12,722 nucleotides of DNA from assembly GCA_030039895.1 (NCBI GenBank), contig JASHUR010000014.1, forward strand, positions 1-12,722, in the 5' to 3' direction. Every line of letters begins with the position of its first letter. The stretch's first letter is position 1. Position numbers and translations under genes: made by a program. This document shows, in pieces, positions 1-8,286 of this stretch. The notes under the pieces are model-generated. The model was given only the letters and a program-made list of their open reading frames with translations. It had not been told where the DNA came from and did not search any database. This DNA is from Acidobacteriaceae bacterium (GTDB lineage Bacteria; Acidobacteriota; Terriglobia; Terriglobales; Acidobacteriaceae).

Positions 1-694
1 GCGATGGCACGTCAAATTGCAGCGGACGAGGTCGTTCAAATTCCAGTGTTCGGCACTATGGTCATGCCTGGCCCGAAAGGCTTTCAGCACGGCAGCACCT
101 ACCGGTTGAACCCAAGCTATGTGCCGCTGCAAGTAATCCTGGGACTCGGCCGGTTCATGCCAAATGGCCCATGGAGAACGGTGGCGGCGAATATTCCGGC
201 GCTCATAAAAGATTCGGCAGCACACGGATTTGTGTCTGACTGGGTCAATCTAAAAGCGGGCGAAAGAGTCCAGGTATCATCTGCCATTGGGAGCTATGAC
301 GCAATTCGCGTGTATCTCTGGGCCGGCATGCTGGACAAGGCGACCCATCATCGCGATGAATTGTTGAAGTCCATTTCAGGGATGGCGACCTACCTGCGCA
401 CCAATTCCGTTCCCCCCGCAAAAGGTACGTCCAGATGGAAGCATCGAAGATCCGTAAGGTCCATCTGGATTCTCCGCCGCATTGCTACCCTACCTGTCAG
501 ATCTTCACGACGATCAGCTCCAAAATCAACAAGCGTCGCGCGTGCAGTCCGGATACAACTCGCAGACCGGATTGATCGGAACCCCACCGATGTACTACGA
601 CCAGAACCTGGCGCTCTTTGGCCTTGGCTTTGAGCAGCACAAGTTCTCGTTCAGCCCGAATGGCGCACTCCAATTGTGGTGGAAAGAAGATTGA
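1..694 (+). pseudogene. bcsZ: Decayed C-terminal part of GH8 endoglucanase BcsZ (cellulose synthase operon)
   Basis: The reading frame enters from the left edge and matches the C-terminal part of GH8 cellulases of the BcsZ type. Visible blocks are a GF...RLNPSYVPLQ segment, PW..VA, GFVSDWV, the SYDAIRVYLWAGM block (nt ~292-330) and PPAK. The Asp of SYDAIR (nt 298-300) is the family's catalytic base. After PPAK (nt ~412-423, at a C6 or A4 run) the homology moves to the next frame. There it continues as VRPDGSIEDP, hits TAA at nt 455-457, then resumes as GPSGFSAALLPYL and runs to the normal C-terminal YYDQNLALFG and LQLWW blocks, with a natural stop at 692-694. Two independent lesions, a +1 shift and a nonsense codon, make a single sequencing error an unlikely explanation. 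BcsZ is a periplasmic beta-1,4-glucanase that trims cellulose during export. The rest of the bcs genes would lie to the left, outside the window. Confidence 0.85.
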
Positions 695-1169
695 TCTCTT
701 GGAGTTGAGCTGCACCTCGCCTTGTACGGGGCTCTTTCCTCTCCGTAAAGGCGAAACCAGCAACATCTCTGCCTGCGGACTACCATAATTATGTTCATGC
801 GGTGAAAAACAGCAGCAAGCGCATGGCCAATGCATTGAGGACAATGCGTTTCGTATCTTTATCATTCTTCGTCCTCTTCGCCGCTCAGTTGCCGAACAGG
901 AGGTATAGAACACTCAGATATATGTCCGGTATATGTGAGAGATAAGAATAGTATTACTCCGTCCACAAACAACCATAGGTTGCCTTATCGTCATCCTCAA
1001 CCTGGTAGAAAATTCAATTCGCAGCGCAACGCTCTGCGCAAAGAAGCTCAGATCAGTGTGCTTGAAAGAGAAAATAGAACGGCCGAAGGATTCAGTAGAC
1101 ATATTTGGACCTTACGGAGCGATGTGCATTCTTGGTTCCGGAGGATCCCACCTTTGAAGGAGAGCCGAG
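695..1169. other. Intergenic stretch without a convincing gene
   Basis: These 475 bases lie between the decayed bcsZ and the receptor gene. I see no tRNA, terminator or clear -35/-10 pair. One short plus-strand frame (nt 823-945, 40 codons, inner ATG at 844) begins with a basic n-region and a hydrophobic run, RFVSLSFFVLFAAQ, like a signal peptide, then loses any protein-like character and stops. It could be the start of a degraded exported protein, for example a gene that once followed bcsZ. A strong Shine-Dalgarno-like AGGAGG at 898-903 has no start codon at a useful distance. The larger open frames here overlap each other and are not supported. Confidence 0.5.
1157..1162 (+). promoter_or_regulatory. 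Ribosome binding site of the TonB receptor
   Basis: AAGGAG lies seven bases before the ATG at 1170. This supports that start although it gives an unusually long basic region (about 33 residues) before the hydrophobic core of the signal peptide. Confidence 0.7.
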
Positions 1170-4100
1170 ATGTATTCCCCGACATTACGCAGAATCCATG
1201 CCTCCTCACATACGCCCCTTTTACCTCCATCAAAACCCCGCAGGAACAAGCCTAAGTTACTCGTTCGCATCTGTCTGTTAACGATAGCTGCGCTGTGGAT
1301 TATCCCAGCCGCGTCCTACGCGCAGTTTCGCACATCGATTCAAGGTGTTGTAAGTGACCCGACGGGAGCAGTCATTCCTGGCGCAACTCTCACTCTCAAG
1401 GATCTTGCCACGAACGAAACCCTCACGCGAACCAGCAGTGCTGATGGCGTGTACAACTTCAATGCGCTTCCAGCCGACCATTTTGAATTGACTGTGGTGA
1501 AGGCAGGTTTCCAGAAAAAGGTTCTTAGCCAGCTCCAGTTGATTCCCGAACAGACCAATGGGGTCAATATCACGTTGCAGCCAGGCGCGGCAGCAATAAC
1601 GGTTACCGTCAACGGCTCCACGGTGCCGGCCCTCGATACTGAGACCGCCAACACATCCCAAACGATCTCCAGCAACCAAATCGAACATTTCCCGGTCTAT
1701 GAGCGTGATCCAACCAGCCTCCTTCGGCTGGTGCCCGGCGCCCTGGCAGACGGGGCGCAGCAAGGTGGCGGTGGTGGATTCCAGGCTCCCGGCACCCAGA
1801 CCGGGGCCTCATCGGGTGGGGGCGGCAACCTTGGGCATTCCAGCAGCATTTTTGCTACGGAGAACGGCGCCTCGGCGAACACCAATGGCGGCCAGTTTGA
1901 AACCAACTCATATAACGTCGACGGGATCAGCACCGAGAGCGCTGTCTGGGGTGGTGCGACGGTTATTACTCCGAGCGAAGACTCGATCGCTAATATCCAG
2001 GTGCTCACGAACGACTACGATGCTGAATATGGTCGATTCACGGGTGCGATTACCGATATTACTTCGAAGAGCGGAACCAATCATCTCCACGGCAGCTTTT
2101 TTATTCAGGTGGTCCGTCCCGGGCTAGATGCGTATCAGAGTTGGAATGGTCCTCAATCGGTGGTGGCATTCGACCCCACAACCGGAGCTAAGCTTACTCC
2201 TGCGCAGCGCGGCCTGCTCCGCGATGAGGACCGTTATAACCAGCTAGGCGGCAGCATTGGCGGTCCCATCTGGAAGAACAGAGTCTTTGCCTTTTTCGCT
2301 TATGAGGGGCAAAGCCAGACAATCCCCGCGACCAGCACACAGTGGTATCCAACCTCTGCGTTTTCGTCGTTGGCCCCCTCGAACAGCATCTCATCCAAGT
2401 ACCTGTCCTTCCCAGGTTCAACCGTTTCAGGAACCGTTATCGGCTCGGTCACTTGCCCAGATGCTGGACTTACAGAAGGCGTAGACTGCGTTACGATTCC
2501 GGGAAAGGGCTTGAATATCGGTTCGCCGCTTACCACCGGCCTGGGCAAACAGGACCTCACCTATGTAAGCGCCAGCAGCCCGGGCGTGGGCAGCGGACTG
2601 TCGACCGTTCCCGACATCACGCAGTACACAATAAGCAACCCTACATCCAGCGACTTCAAGCAGTACAACGGACGTCTCGACGCACAAATAACCCAAAATG
2701 ATCATGCTGCTTTTGCGATCTATTGGGTGCCTTCCAGCCTGACCTTTTTGAACGGCGGCATAGGTTATCAGCTCTTTCATCATAGCCAGGTCAACGATGC
2801 ATTTTCGGGCATTTGGAACCACACTTTTTCGCCGACCTTCCTGAATGAAGCTCGCGCCAACGCGGCTGGCTGGCGCTGGAATGAGCTTGACAGCAATCCT
2901 CAGGCTCCATTCGGCCTTCCTCAGGACTTCATCTCGCAGACCGGAGCCATCACTCTTGGTTACCTCGGTGCGGCAGCACCCTCTCATCTTGACCAATGGA
3001 CATACGGCTATCGGGATGTTGCTACCAAGATTTGGGGACCGCAGACGATGAAGTTCGGTTTTGACTTTACGAGACTTTATTATCTGAATGATCCGATCGG
3101 TGCGCCGAACTATACGTTCTACAACATCTGGGATTTTCTGAATGACGCTCCTGAGGCCGAAGGTGGCCCATTTCAGGCCACCACTGGTGTCCCCGGCGGC
3201 TATCGCAACGACAACCGTGAGAACATCTGGGCAGTTTTCTTTCAGGACGATTGGAAGGCCCGTTCGAACCTGACCTTGACCGCCGGACTTCGCTACTCCT
3301 ATTTCGGGGCAGTGACCGATAAAGACAATCACATGGGTGTTCTCACCTTCGGCAACGGCAACAGTCTCCTGACCGGCATCACAATCCGCACTGGGATCGA
3401 CGCCTGGAATCCGCAGAACCTTAACTTTGGACCAGAGGTCGGATTCAACTGGAGCCCGTCTCATTTCAACGGGAGAGTGGTTTGGCGCGGTGGTTATGGC
3501 CTGAACTATAACGAGGAACAGATTGCAAACGCGAACGCCAACGACGGCAACCCGCCGGGAACCAGTTCTGTCCCGGGATCCAGCACGAGTCCGACGAATA
3601 TCAATCCAAATATCCTCTATGCGGTTTCGAGCAGTCCGACCAACATTAATGGGTATCCGCCGAATCCCAGCGTGATTACCACATTTAATTCTGCAGGCCT
3701 GCCCACGGCGGGCGGCGCAAACCTGAGCGCCCTGACCGTGAATCTGCCCACAGCGTATGTTGAGCACTATTCGCTCGAGACAGATATCGAGCTAGGGCCT
3801 GCATGGGTAGCGAATCTGGAGTACCTTGGCAGTTCCGCTCACCATCTCCTGTACAACTACGACGCGAACGGCTACGGAACTATTCTCGGATATCCGTTGA
3901 ACCCTCTGGTAAACAGCGTTAACACCTTCGGCAACCAGGGGAAGTCGAACAACAACATGATGCTTGCCATTCTCAAGCACCAGTTCTCACATGACTTTTC
4001 ACTGGACGCGCAATACACCTGGGCACATAGCTTCGATACAAACTCGGGTCCGTATTTCCGCTCTCCCTATCTGTACAACACCCAGTACTCGTATGGGCAG

Positions 4101-4772
4101 TCGGATTTCGATGTCAGAAATTACTTCAAGCTCTTCGGCATCTGGCAGCCGACTATCTTCCGCGGCGAGCATGACTGGAGGGGAAAAGTCATCGGCGGAT
4201 GGACGATCAGTGGGATCCTGACCCTCCACTCCGGTTATGGATGGACTCCGGTTTATACGGCGCCGCACCAGATTTACTGCAATCTGTGCAACTACGGATA
4301 TCAGAACCTCCGGCCGTACTACAATGGCAGAGCTCTCAGCAATACCAGCAACAAAGCCTTTGAGACCGGAAGCAACTTTCCAGACCCGGGCACCGCGAAT
4401 ACCGGCACAAATAACGATCAGTTCATGTACAACTACTTCACGGTTCCGAACTATGCGAATGCCATTGCGGACAATCCCGGACAGGTAGCAACCGCCTTTA
4501 TCCCGCCGCCGGGGATCGGCCGCAACTCATTTCCTGGCCCCAACTATCGTGACCTCGACATGAATCTGGCCAAGGCTTTCGGCTTGCCCAAAATGCCTGT
4601 GCTCGGCGAAGACGCCCAGCTCGAAATCAAGGCCAACTTCCTCAACATATTTAACGCACTGAATATCAATCCCAGCAGTCTGTCGACCAATATTGCCAGC
4701 TCCAACCTCGGACAGGCGTCGAGCGCCCTTGGGTCGAGAATTATCACTTTCCAGGCACGGTTCAGCTTTTAA
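1170..4772 (+). CDS. Oar-like TonB-dependent receptor with carboxypeptidase-regulatory-like domain
   Basis: An outer-membrane active-transport receptor of 1200 residues, the normal size for the large acidobacterial group. Residues 1-51 form an export signal: a long basic n-region, a hydrophobic core around 34-47, and a cleavage site near SYA-Q. Residues ~53-150 are a carboxypeptidase-regulatory-like beta-sandwich (GVVSDPTGAVIPGATLTL, then DGVYNFNALP and GF). Residues ~150-300 are the plug, with the NSYNVDGIST and EYGRFTGAITDITSKSGTN blocks typical of this group. The remainder is the beta-barrel, with periodic aromatic strands and a final ARFSF ending in Phe. A glycine-rich low-complexity stretch lies in the plug at ~199-228. 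The substrate cannot be read from sequence. The GH39 gene directly downstream suggests an oligosaccharide, which is inference. No SusD-like partner is present. A terminator follows the stop. Confidence 0.93.
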   Translation: MYSPTLRRIHASSHTPLLPPSKPRRNKPKLLVRICLLTIAALWIIPAASYAQFRTSIQGVVSDPTGAVIPGATLTLKDLATNETLTRTSSADGVYNFNALPADHFELTVVKAGFQKKVLSQLQLIPEQTNGVNITLQPGAAAITVTVNGSTVPALDTETANTSQTISSNQIEHFPVYERDPTSLLRLVPGALADGAQQGGGGGFQAPGTQTGASSGGGGNLGHSSSIFATENGASANTNGGQFETNSYNVDGISTESAVWGGATVITPSEDSIANIQVLTNDYDAEYGRFTGAITDITSKSGTNHLHGSFFIQVVRPGLDAYQSWNGPQSVVAFDPTTGAKLTPAQRGLLRDEDRYNQLGGSIGGPIWKNRVFAFFAYEGQSQTIPATSTQWYPTSAFSSLAPSNSISSKYLSFPGSTVSGTVIGSVTCPDAGLTEGVDCVTIPGKGLNIGSPLTTGLGKQDLTYVSASSPGVGSGLSTVPDITQYTISNPTSSDFKQYNGRLDAQITQNDHAAFAIYWVPSSLTFLNGGIGYQLFHHSQVNDAFSGIWNHTFSPTFLNEARANAAGWRWNELDSNPQAPFGLPQDFISQTGAITLGYLGAAAPSHLDQWTYGYRDVATKIWGPQTMKFGFDFTRLYYLNDPIGAPNYTFYNIWDFLNDAPEAEGGPFQATTGVPGGYRNDNRENIWAVFFQDDWKARSNLTLTAGLRYSYFGAVTDKDNHMGVLTFGNGNSLLTGITIRTGIDAWNPQNLNFGPEVGFNWSPSHFNGRVVWRGGYGLNYNEEQIANANANDGNPPGTSSVPGSSTSPTNINPNILYAVSSSPTNINGYPPNPSVITTFNSAGLPTAGGANLSALTVNLPTAYVEHYSLETDIELGPAWVANLEYLGSSAHHLLYNYDANGYGTILGYPLNPLVNSVNTFGNQGKSNNNMMLAILKHQFSHDFSLDAQYTWAHSFDTNSGPYFRSPYLYNTQYSYGQSDFDVRNYFKLFGIWQPTIFRGEHDWRGKVIGGWTISGILTLHSGYGWTPVYTAPHQIYCNLCNYGYQNLRPYYNGRALSNTSNKAFETGSNFPDPGTANTGTNNDQFMYNYFTVPNYANAIADNPGQVATAFIPPPGIGRNSFPGPNYRDLDMNLAKAFGLPKMPVLGEDAQLEIKANFLNIFNALNINPSSLSTNIASSNLGQASSALGSRIITFQARFSF

Positions 4773-4796
4773 ACACTTGGGTTAATGCCTCCTTGA

Positions 4797-4828
4797 AGGG
4801 TGTTCCTCACGGTACACCCTCCTTTTTC
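4797..4828 (+). terminator. Intrinsic terminator after the TonB receptor
   Basis: A perfect 7-bp stem, AGGGTGT (4797-4803) with ACACCCT (4814-4820), has a 10-base loop and is followed by CCTTTTTC. It starts 24 bases after the receptor stop codon, so receptor and GH39 gene are probably separate transcripts. Confidence 0.8.
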
Positions 4829-4830
4829 AC

Positions 4831-4858
4831 TTGAGATAGCACAAGGATGCCGTATGAC
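4831..4858 (+). promoter_or_regulatory. Candidate sigma70-type promoter for the GH39 gene
   Basis: TTGAGA (4831-4836) and TATGAC (4853-4858) are separated by 16 bases, directly after the upstream terminator. The match is 5/6 and 4/6 to the general consensus. It would give a leader of about 90 bases containing the inverted repeat CCGCAT (4875-4880) / ATGCGG (4901-4906). This was found by eye only. Confidence 0.4.
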
Positions 4859-4943
4859 TATCCGTGAATTGGCTCCGCATGCTCCGCGCGCAGACGGCAA
4901 ATGCGGATTGTTCATGCTCATTGCATGTCTTTAAGCTTTTTCC

Positions 4944-4951
4944 GGGAGGAG
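4944..4951 (+). promoter_or_regulatory. Ribosome binding site that decides the GH39 start
   Basis: GGGAGGAG stands a few bases before ATG 4954. It favours this start over the in-frame ATG at 4864, which lacks such a site and would put 30 non-signal-like residues before the signal peptide. Confidence 0.7.
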
Positions 4952-4953
4952 TA

Positions 4954-6492
4954 ATGTCACGAATTCGTTCTGTCCTGGTCCATGTTGTCGCCACTGCATG
5001 TCTCACTGCGCTCACCTCGCAGCCACTCCTCGCGCAGTCCTCCGTCGAGCGCATAACCGTCGACGCGCATGCCCCCGGAACTCCGTTTCCGCACTTCTGG
5101 GAGCAAATGTTTGGCTCCGGCCATGCCAACCTCGCCATGCGCCAGAGCTACCGTGACGACATGCGGGCCGTTAAGCAGGTCACCGACTTCGACTACGTCC
5201 GCTTCCACGGAATCCTCGATGATGAAAACGGCGTCTACAACGAAGACGATTGCGGCCATCCTGTATTTAACTGGGCCTATGTCGATCAGATCTATGATGA
5301 TCTGCTCAAACTCGGAGTCCGCCCATTCGTCGAAATCAGCTTCATGCCGAAAAAGCTCGCCTTCAACCCCGACGACCTCCATGTCTTCTGGTACAAGCCG
5401 AACGTCTCACCTCCCAAGAGCTGGGAGAAGTGGGACGACCTGATCACAGCCTTCGCGCAGCACCTTGTAGACCGCTACGGCATCAACGAGGTCTCACAGT
5501 GGTACTTCGAGGTCTGGAATGAGCCTAACATCGACTTCTGGGGAGGCATTCCCCGCCAGCAGTCCTACTTCGATCTCTATGCGCACACCGCGCGCGATCT
5601 CAAGCGCGTCAGTCCGCGCCTTCGTGTGGGCGGACCCGCCACCGCCGCCGCCTCCTGGGTTCCCGCATTTCTCAAATTCACCGCCGACAACCACGTCCCC
5701 GTAGACTTCGTTTCTTCGCACGGTTACGCAGACGACACAGTTCACAACCTCTTCGGGGATAATTCTGGCGTTCCCGCCGATCTCCCCATGGATCAGCGTG
5801 TCTGCCGCGCTATTGCTAAGGTCCGCAATCAGATCAAGACTTCCGCCACGCCCAACTTGCCCCTATTCTGGACGGAATGGAATGTTCAGGGGATGGACCA
5901 GTCCCGCGACACGATCTTTGTCGGGCCTGCGCTGGCGAACACAGTGCGGCAGTGCGATGGCCTTGTAAACATGATGTCCTTTTGGACCTTTTCTGACGTG
6001 TTTGAAGAGGGTGGCCCCATCGCAAAGCCCTTTGAAGGGAATTTCGGTCTCCGTGCGAAGGGTGGCATCAATAAGCCAAGTTATTATGCCTTTGCTCTGC
6101 TTCATGAGCTGGGTACGACGAGACTGCCGAATTCGTCGAAAAATGTGATCGTCACCAGGACATCAAAAGGCGGGCTGGTAATTGCCGCATGGAACCTTGT
6201 CGATCCGGGCCAGCACGGAGCAACGCAAACGATGGACTTGGATTTTCATGGTATTTCCCCAAAGGATGAAGTTACAGTGCAGCGTGTGGATAGCGATCAC
6301 AGCAATGTACTAAACGACTATGCTGCGATGGGCAAACCGCTCGATCCAACGCCGGCTCAAGTGAATGAGCTGAACGAGGAAACGGCATTAGCCCCTCCGA
6401 AGCGTATGGACCTCGTGAATGACCAGTTGAAATTAGTTCTAAGTCCCGATGCGTTGGTTCTGCTGAAAGTCATTCCTGGCGGAGGAAACTAG
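4954..6492 (+). CDS. Exported GH39-family glycoside hydrolase (beta-xylosidase-like)
   Basis: A predicted 512-residue protein. A signal peptide covers residues 1-~28 (basic start, hydrophobic core, LLAQ cleavage region). The catalytic (beta/alpha)8 barrel follows from ~35 to ~400, opening with the FPHFWEQMFGSGHA and VRFHGILDD blocks of GH39. The acid/base Glu sits in VWNEPN at residue 190 and the nucleophile Glu in FWTEWN at residue 308, as expected for this retaining clan GH-A family. A C-terminal beta-sandwich (~405-512, LVIAAWNLVDP) closes the protein. GH39 is best known for beta-xylosidase and alpha-L-iduronidase activities; the substrate here cannot be assigned. The protein should act in the periplasm or outside the cell, consistent with supplying the adjacent receptor. 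The first two thirds use markedly more C-ending codons than the last third, a mild patchiness with no clear explanation. Confidence 0.88.
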   Translation: MSRIRSVLVHVVATACLTALTSQPLLAQSSVERITVDAHAPGTPFPHFWEQMFGSGHANLAMRQSYRDDMRAVKQVTDFDYVRFHGILDDENGVYNEDDCGHPVFNWAYVDQIYDDLLKLGVRPFVEISFMPKKLAFNPDDLHVFWYKPNVSPPKSWEKWDDLITAFAQHLVDRYGINEVSQWYFEVWNEPNIDFWGGIPRQQSYFDLYAHTARDLKRVSPRLRVGGPATAAASWVPAFLKFTADNHVPVDFVSSHGYADDTVHNLFGDNSGVPADLPMDQRVCRAIAKVRNQIKTSATPNLPLFWTEWNVQGMDQSRDTIFVGPALANTVRQCDGLVNMMSFWTFSDVFEEGGPIAKPFEGNFGLRAKGGINKPSYYAFALLHELGTTRLPNSSKNVIVTRTSKGGLVIAAWNLVDPGQHGATQTMDLDFHGISPKDEVTVQRVDSDHSNVLNDYAAMGKPLDPTPAQVNELNEETALAPPKRMDLVNDQLKLVLSPDALVLLKVIPGGGN

Positions 6493-6530
6493 ACCGGCTG
6501 AACCGAGAATCGGCGTCCGGTCAGACCGAT
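6492..6530 (+). repeat. Nested and competing inverted repeats after GH39
   Basis: GACCGG (6492-6497) pairs with CCGGTC (6517-6522). Inside it, CCGA (6503-6506) pairs with TCGG (6510-6513) around GAA. A second GACCG (6524-6528) and CCGAT (6526-6530) could pair instead with CGGTC or ATCGG from the first structure. The outer repeat starts at the last base of the stop codon. No T-run follows, so this is a possible terminator or mRNA 3' end structure rather than a classical intrinsic terminator. Confidence 0.45.
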
Positions 6531-6627
6531 ACATACTCCATCTCGAGAACAGCAGGTTAGATCTCATCCTGACTCCGAAGGTGCTTTTCCTAGTCAAAAT
6601 TAGTATCCGATGCGGCTGCAGCTACGC

Positions 6628-6744
6628 CTATGGCGGTTTCTTGTAAGTGGCCTTGCCCATCATTGAGTCGTTGCACCAAAGAATCGGATTTTCGCCAGGC
6701 GTTACCGTGGCCTTTGTGACTTTCAGACCTGCTCTCCCGGACGC
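6628..6744 (-). pseudogene. Possible C-terminal remnant of an unidentified protein
   Basis: On the minus strand, a frame different from the neighbouring glycoamylase gene is open from 6744 to a TAG at 6630-6628. Its last ~30 codons read like protein, including TVTPGENPILWCNDS and MGKATYKKPP. It overlaps the 3' end of the glycoamylase gene and has no start codon of its own. It could be the end of a deleted gene or chance. I do not recognise the family. The rest of 6523-6722 shows nothing else. Confidence 0.2.
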
Positions 6745-8138
6745 TTAAAAGGCTCGAAGCCGGCCCGTTCCATCCCGCGCCTCGCCTCGGGGTTTTTCAT
6801 GAACGTCTCCCATACGAACCCGGTCCGCGCGTTTTCCGCCATCAGCATGGTGATACCTGTGTCGATGCCGATCACATCAGTGTCGTACCAGCCAGTAAGT
6901 GGATTGAAGGCGTCGACGAACCCGTAACGGCACCAGGCCTTCGGATAGCGATCATGAATCGTGTGCAGAACGCGCATTGTGTCAGCTGGAAGAAATGGAA
7001 TGGAGCCACCCGCGGCGCACGGAACGACGGTGCCGTCGATAGGGCCGACAGCCGGTGGTCCGCCCCACACCACATATCCTTTTTCCGAGTCCGATGCCGT
7101 GATACCCCAGAGCGAGTCGGTGTAGTCGGAGAATTCAGGATGCAATTCCATGCAGAAGATGCGGTGGGCATCGGTGGCGACTATGGAGTTCTCAAAGTAG
7201 TCCGCATAGTGATCGCGCTTGTGCCTGAAGTCAAACCATGCCTGCGAGTACTGGTTGACAAATAGGGGCGCGAATGAGCCAACATAGCGCAGTCCGTCGT
7301 ACTCGAAGATGGTCCGCTTCCATGCATCCCATGTGGCGCTCTTCAAGGGATGCGAATTCGATCCCATCCCCAGCAGGTATATCATCATCAACTCGCTGTA
7401 ATTGCTCCACCGACTTGGGATAAATCCGAGCTCCGGAGTCCAGCCCATGGAAACAAGGTCAGTGCCCTCCGCGATCCACGTCCAGTCCACACGATCGAAG
7501 ATAGCGTACGCCAGTTCGTCGATGTCACGATCGTGAAAATACTGTCGGCAGGTCAGCGCGCCGCACAAGAGTATCGCTGTATCCACTGAAGAGGCTTCCG
7601 ATTCCCACACTCTTTCGCCGGTGTTCATGTCGGCGAAGTGAAAGAAGAAGCCACGATGCGTGGGCGCCTTGTGCCACAGGAAGCTGAGTGACCGCACAAC
7701 GCGCTGGCGCGCCTGCTCGTAAGAAATGAAGCCGCGCTTATGCGCAATGCAGATGGCGGTCAGTCCAAAGCCGAGCGAGGCGATGCTGGCCACAGTGCTG
7801 TTATCCTTGGCGCGCACATTGCAGCGGTCCTTAATGAGTCCGGTGGTGGGATTCGACTGCTCCCAGAAGAAGAGAAAGTTCGCATGTTCCAGGTCGTTTA
7901 AAAAAGCGTCGTCCTGCTTCGTGAGGGTGGTCAGCTGCGGCAGGACTGCGGGGCGCGCCTGACTCGACTCCGGATCCAGCTGCGCCACGGTATCAGCCAG
8001 CGAGAATGCCTTTGATGGTGCCAAGGAAACCAGCGATGTCCAGGCCATTTGGCGTAGCATCGTGCGGCGCGAAATATGCCCTCCGCTCCCAATGCCTCGC
8101 TTCCCGACGTGTTTGTTGGTCGAATTCTCTATGCCCAT
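6723..8138 (-). CDS. Tat-exported glycoamylase-domain protein (PF10091; GH144-like)
   Basis: A 471-residue protein. Residues 23-29 read SRRTMLR, a twin-arginine motif, followed by a moderately hydrophobic stretch to about residue 45, so export by the Tat pathway is likely. The N-terminal half (~80-230) begins the (alpha/alpha)6 fold, with the FFWEQSNPTTGLIKDR block. The glycoamylase-like domain (~230-455) shows NYSELMMIYLLGMGS, NQYSQAWFDFRHKRD, YGFVDAFNP, IGIDTG and ENARTGFVW, all typical of the family. Biochemically studied relatives in GH144 are endo-beta-1,2-glucanases rather than amylases, so a role on beta-glucan is more likely than on starch; this is family-level inference. An AAGG-type site lies just before the ATG at 8138. 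It is divergent from the gene at 8287, with about 150 bases between them. Confidence 0.85.
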   Translation of the reverse strand: MGIENSTNKHVGKRGIGSGGHISRRTMLRQMAWTSLVSLAPSKAFSLADTVAQLDPESSQARPAVLPQLTTLTKQDDAFLNDLEHANFLFFWEQSNPTTGLIKDRCNVRAKDNSTVASIASLGFGLTAICIAHKRGFISYEQARQRVVRSLSFLWHKAPTHRGFFFHFADMNTGERVWESEASSVDTAILLCGALTCRQYFHDRDIDELAYAIFDRVDWTWIAEGTDLVSMGWTPELGFIPSRWSNYSELMMIYLLGMGSNSHPLKSATWDAWKRTIFEYDGLRYVGSFAPLFVNQYSQAWFDFRHKRDHYADYFENSIVATDAHRIFCMELHPEFSDYTDSLWGITASDSEKGYVVWGGPPAVGPIDGTVVPCAAGGSIPFLPADTMRVLHTIHDRYPKAWCRYGFVDAFNPLTGWYDTDVIGIDTGITMLMAENARTGFVWETFMKNPEARRGMERAGFEPFKRPGEQV

Positions 8139-8148
8139 TCCGGCCGCC

Positions 8149-8177
8149 TTGTCCGATAATTGACTAGGAACTATACC
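8149..8177 (+). promoter_or_regulatory. Candidate promoter in the divergent 8139-8286 spacer
   Basis: TTGTCC (8149-8154) and TATACC (8172-8177) are spaced by 17 bases and point toward the gene at 8287. On the opposite strand TATAGT (8175-8170) overlaps this -10, so one region might serve both directions, although no good minus-strand -35 is visible at the right distance. The matches are modest. Confidence 0.3.
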
Positions 8178-8286
8178 ATCCCCGATTTTTCATGAATGCG
8201 TTCGGTCAACATCAGAAATCGCGAACCCCAGACGGCAAACCGCGCGGCAAAAGCGTCAAAATCATCTACAGACGTGCTTGTCATCA

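Noticed and set aside
497..913. 138-codon minus-strand frame over the bcsZ remnant and spacer
   Set aside because: Antisense to recognisable bcsZ homology, low-quality translation, no domain.
935..1255. 106-codon plus-strand frame before the receptor
   Set aside because: It starts at GTG, overlaps the well-supported receptor start in another frame, and shows no domain or ribosome binding site.
1764..1845. Glycine-rich stretch as a possible repeat array
   Set aside because: The codons are not repeated in register; it is low-complexity protein sequence within the receptor plug.
2427..3767. 446-codon open frame on the minus strand
   Set aside because: It lies wholly inside the TonB receptor gene in antisense and its translation has no recognisable domain or signal; a shadow of a GC-biased gene.
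4854..4934. 26-codon possible leader peptide before GH39
   Set aside because: Its start coincides with the candidate -10 element, and the sequence has no feature of known leader peptides.
4864..4953. Upstream in-frame start for the GH39 gene
   Set aside because: It has no ribosome binding site and would bury the signal peptide behind 30 residues; ATG 4954 with GGGAGGAG is better.
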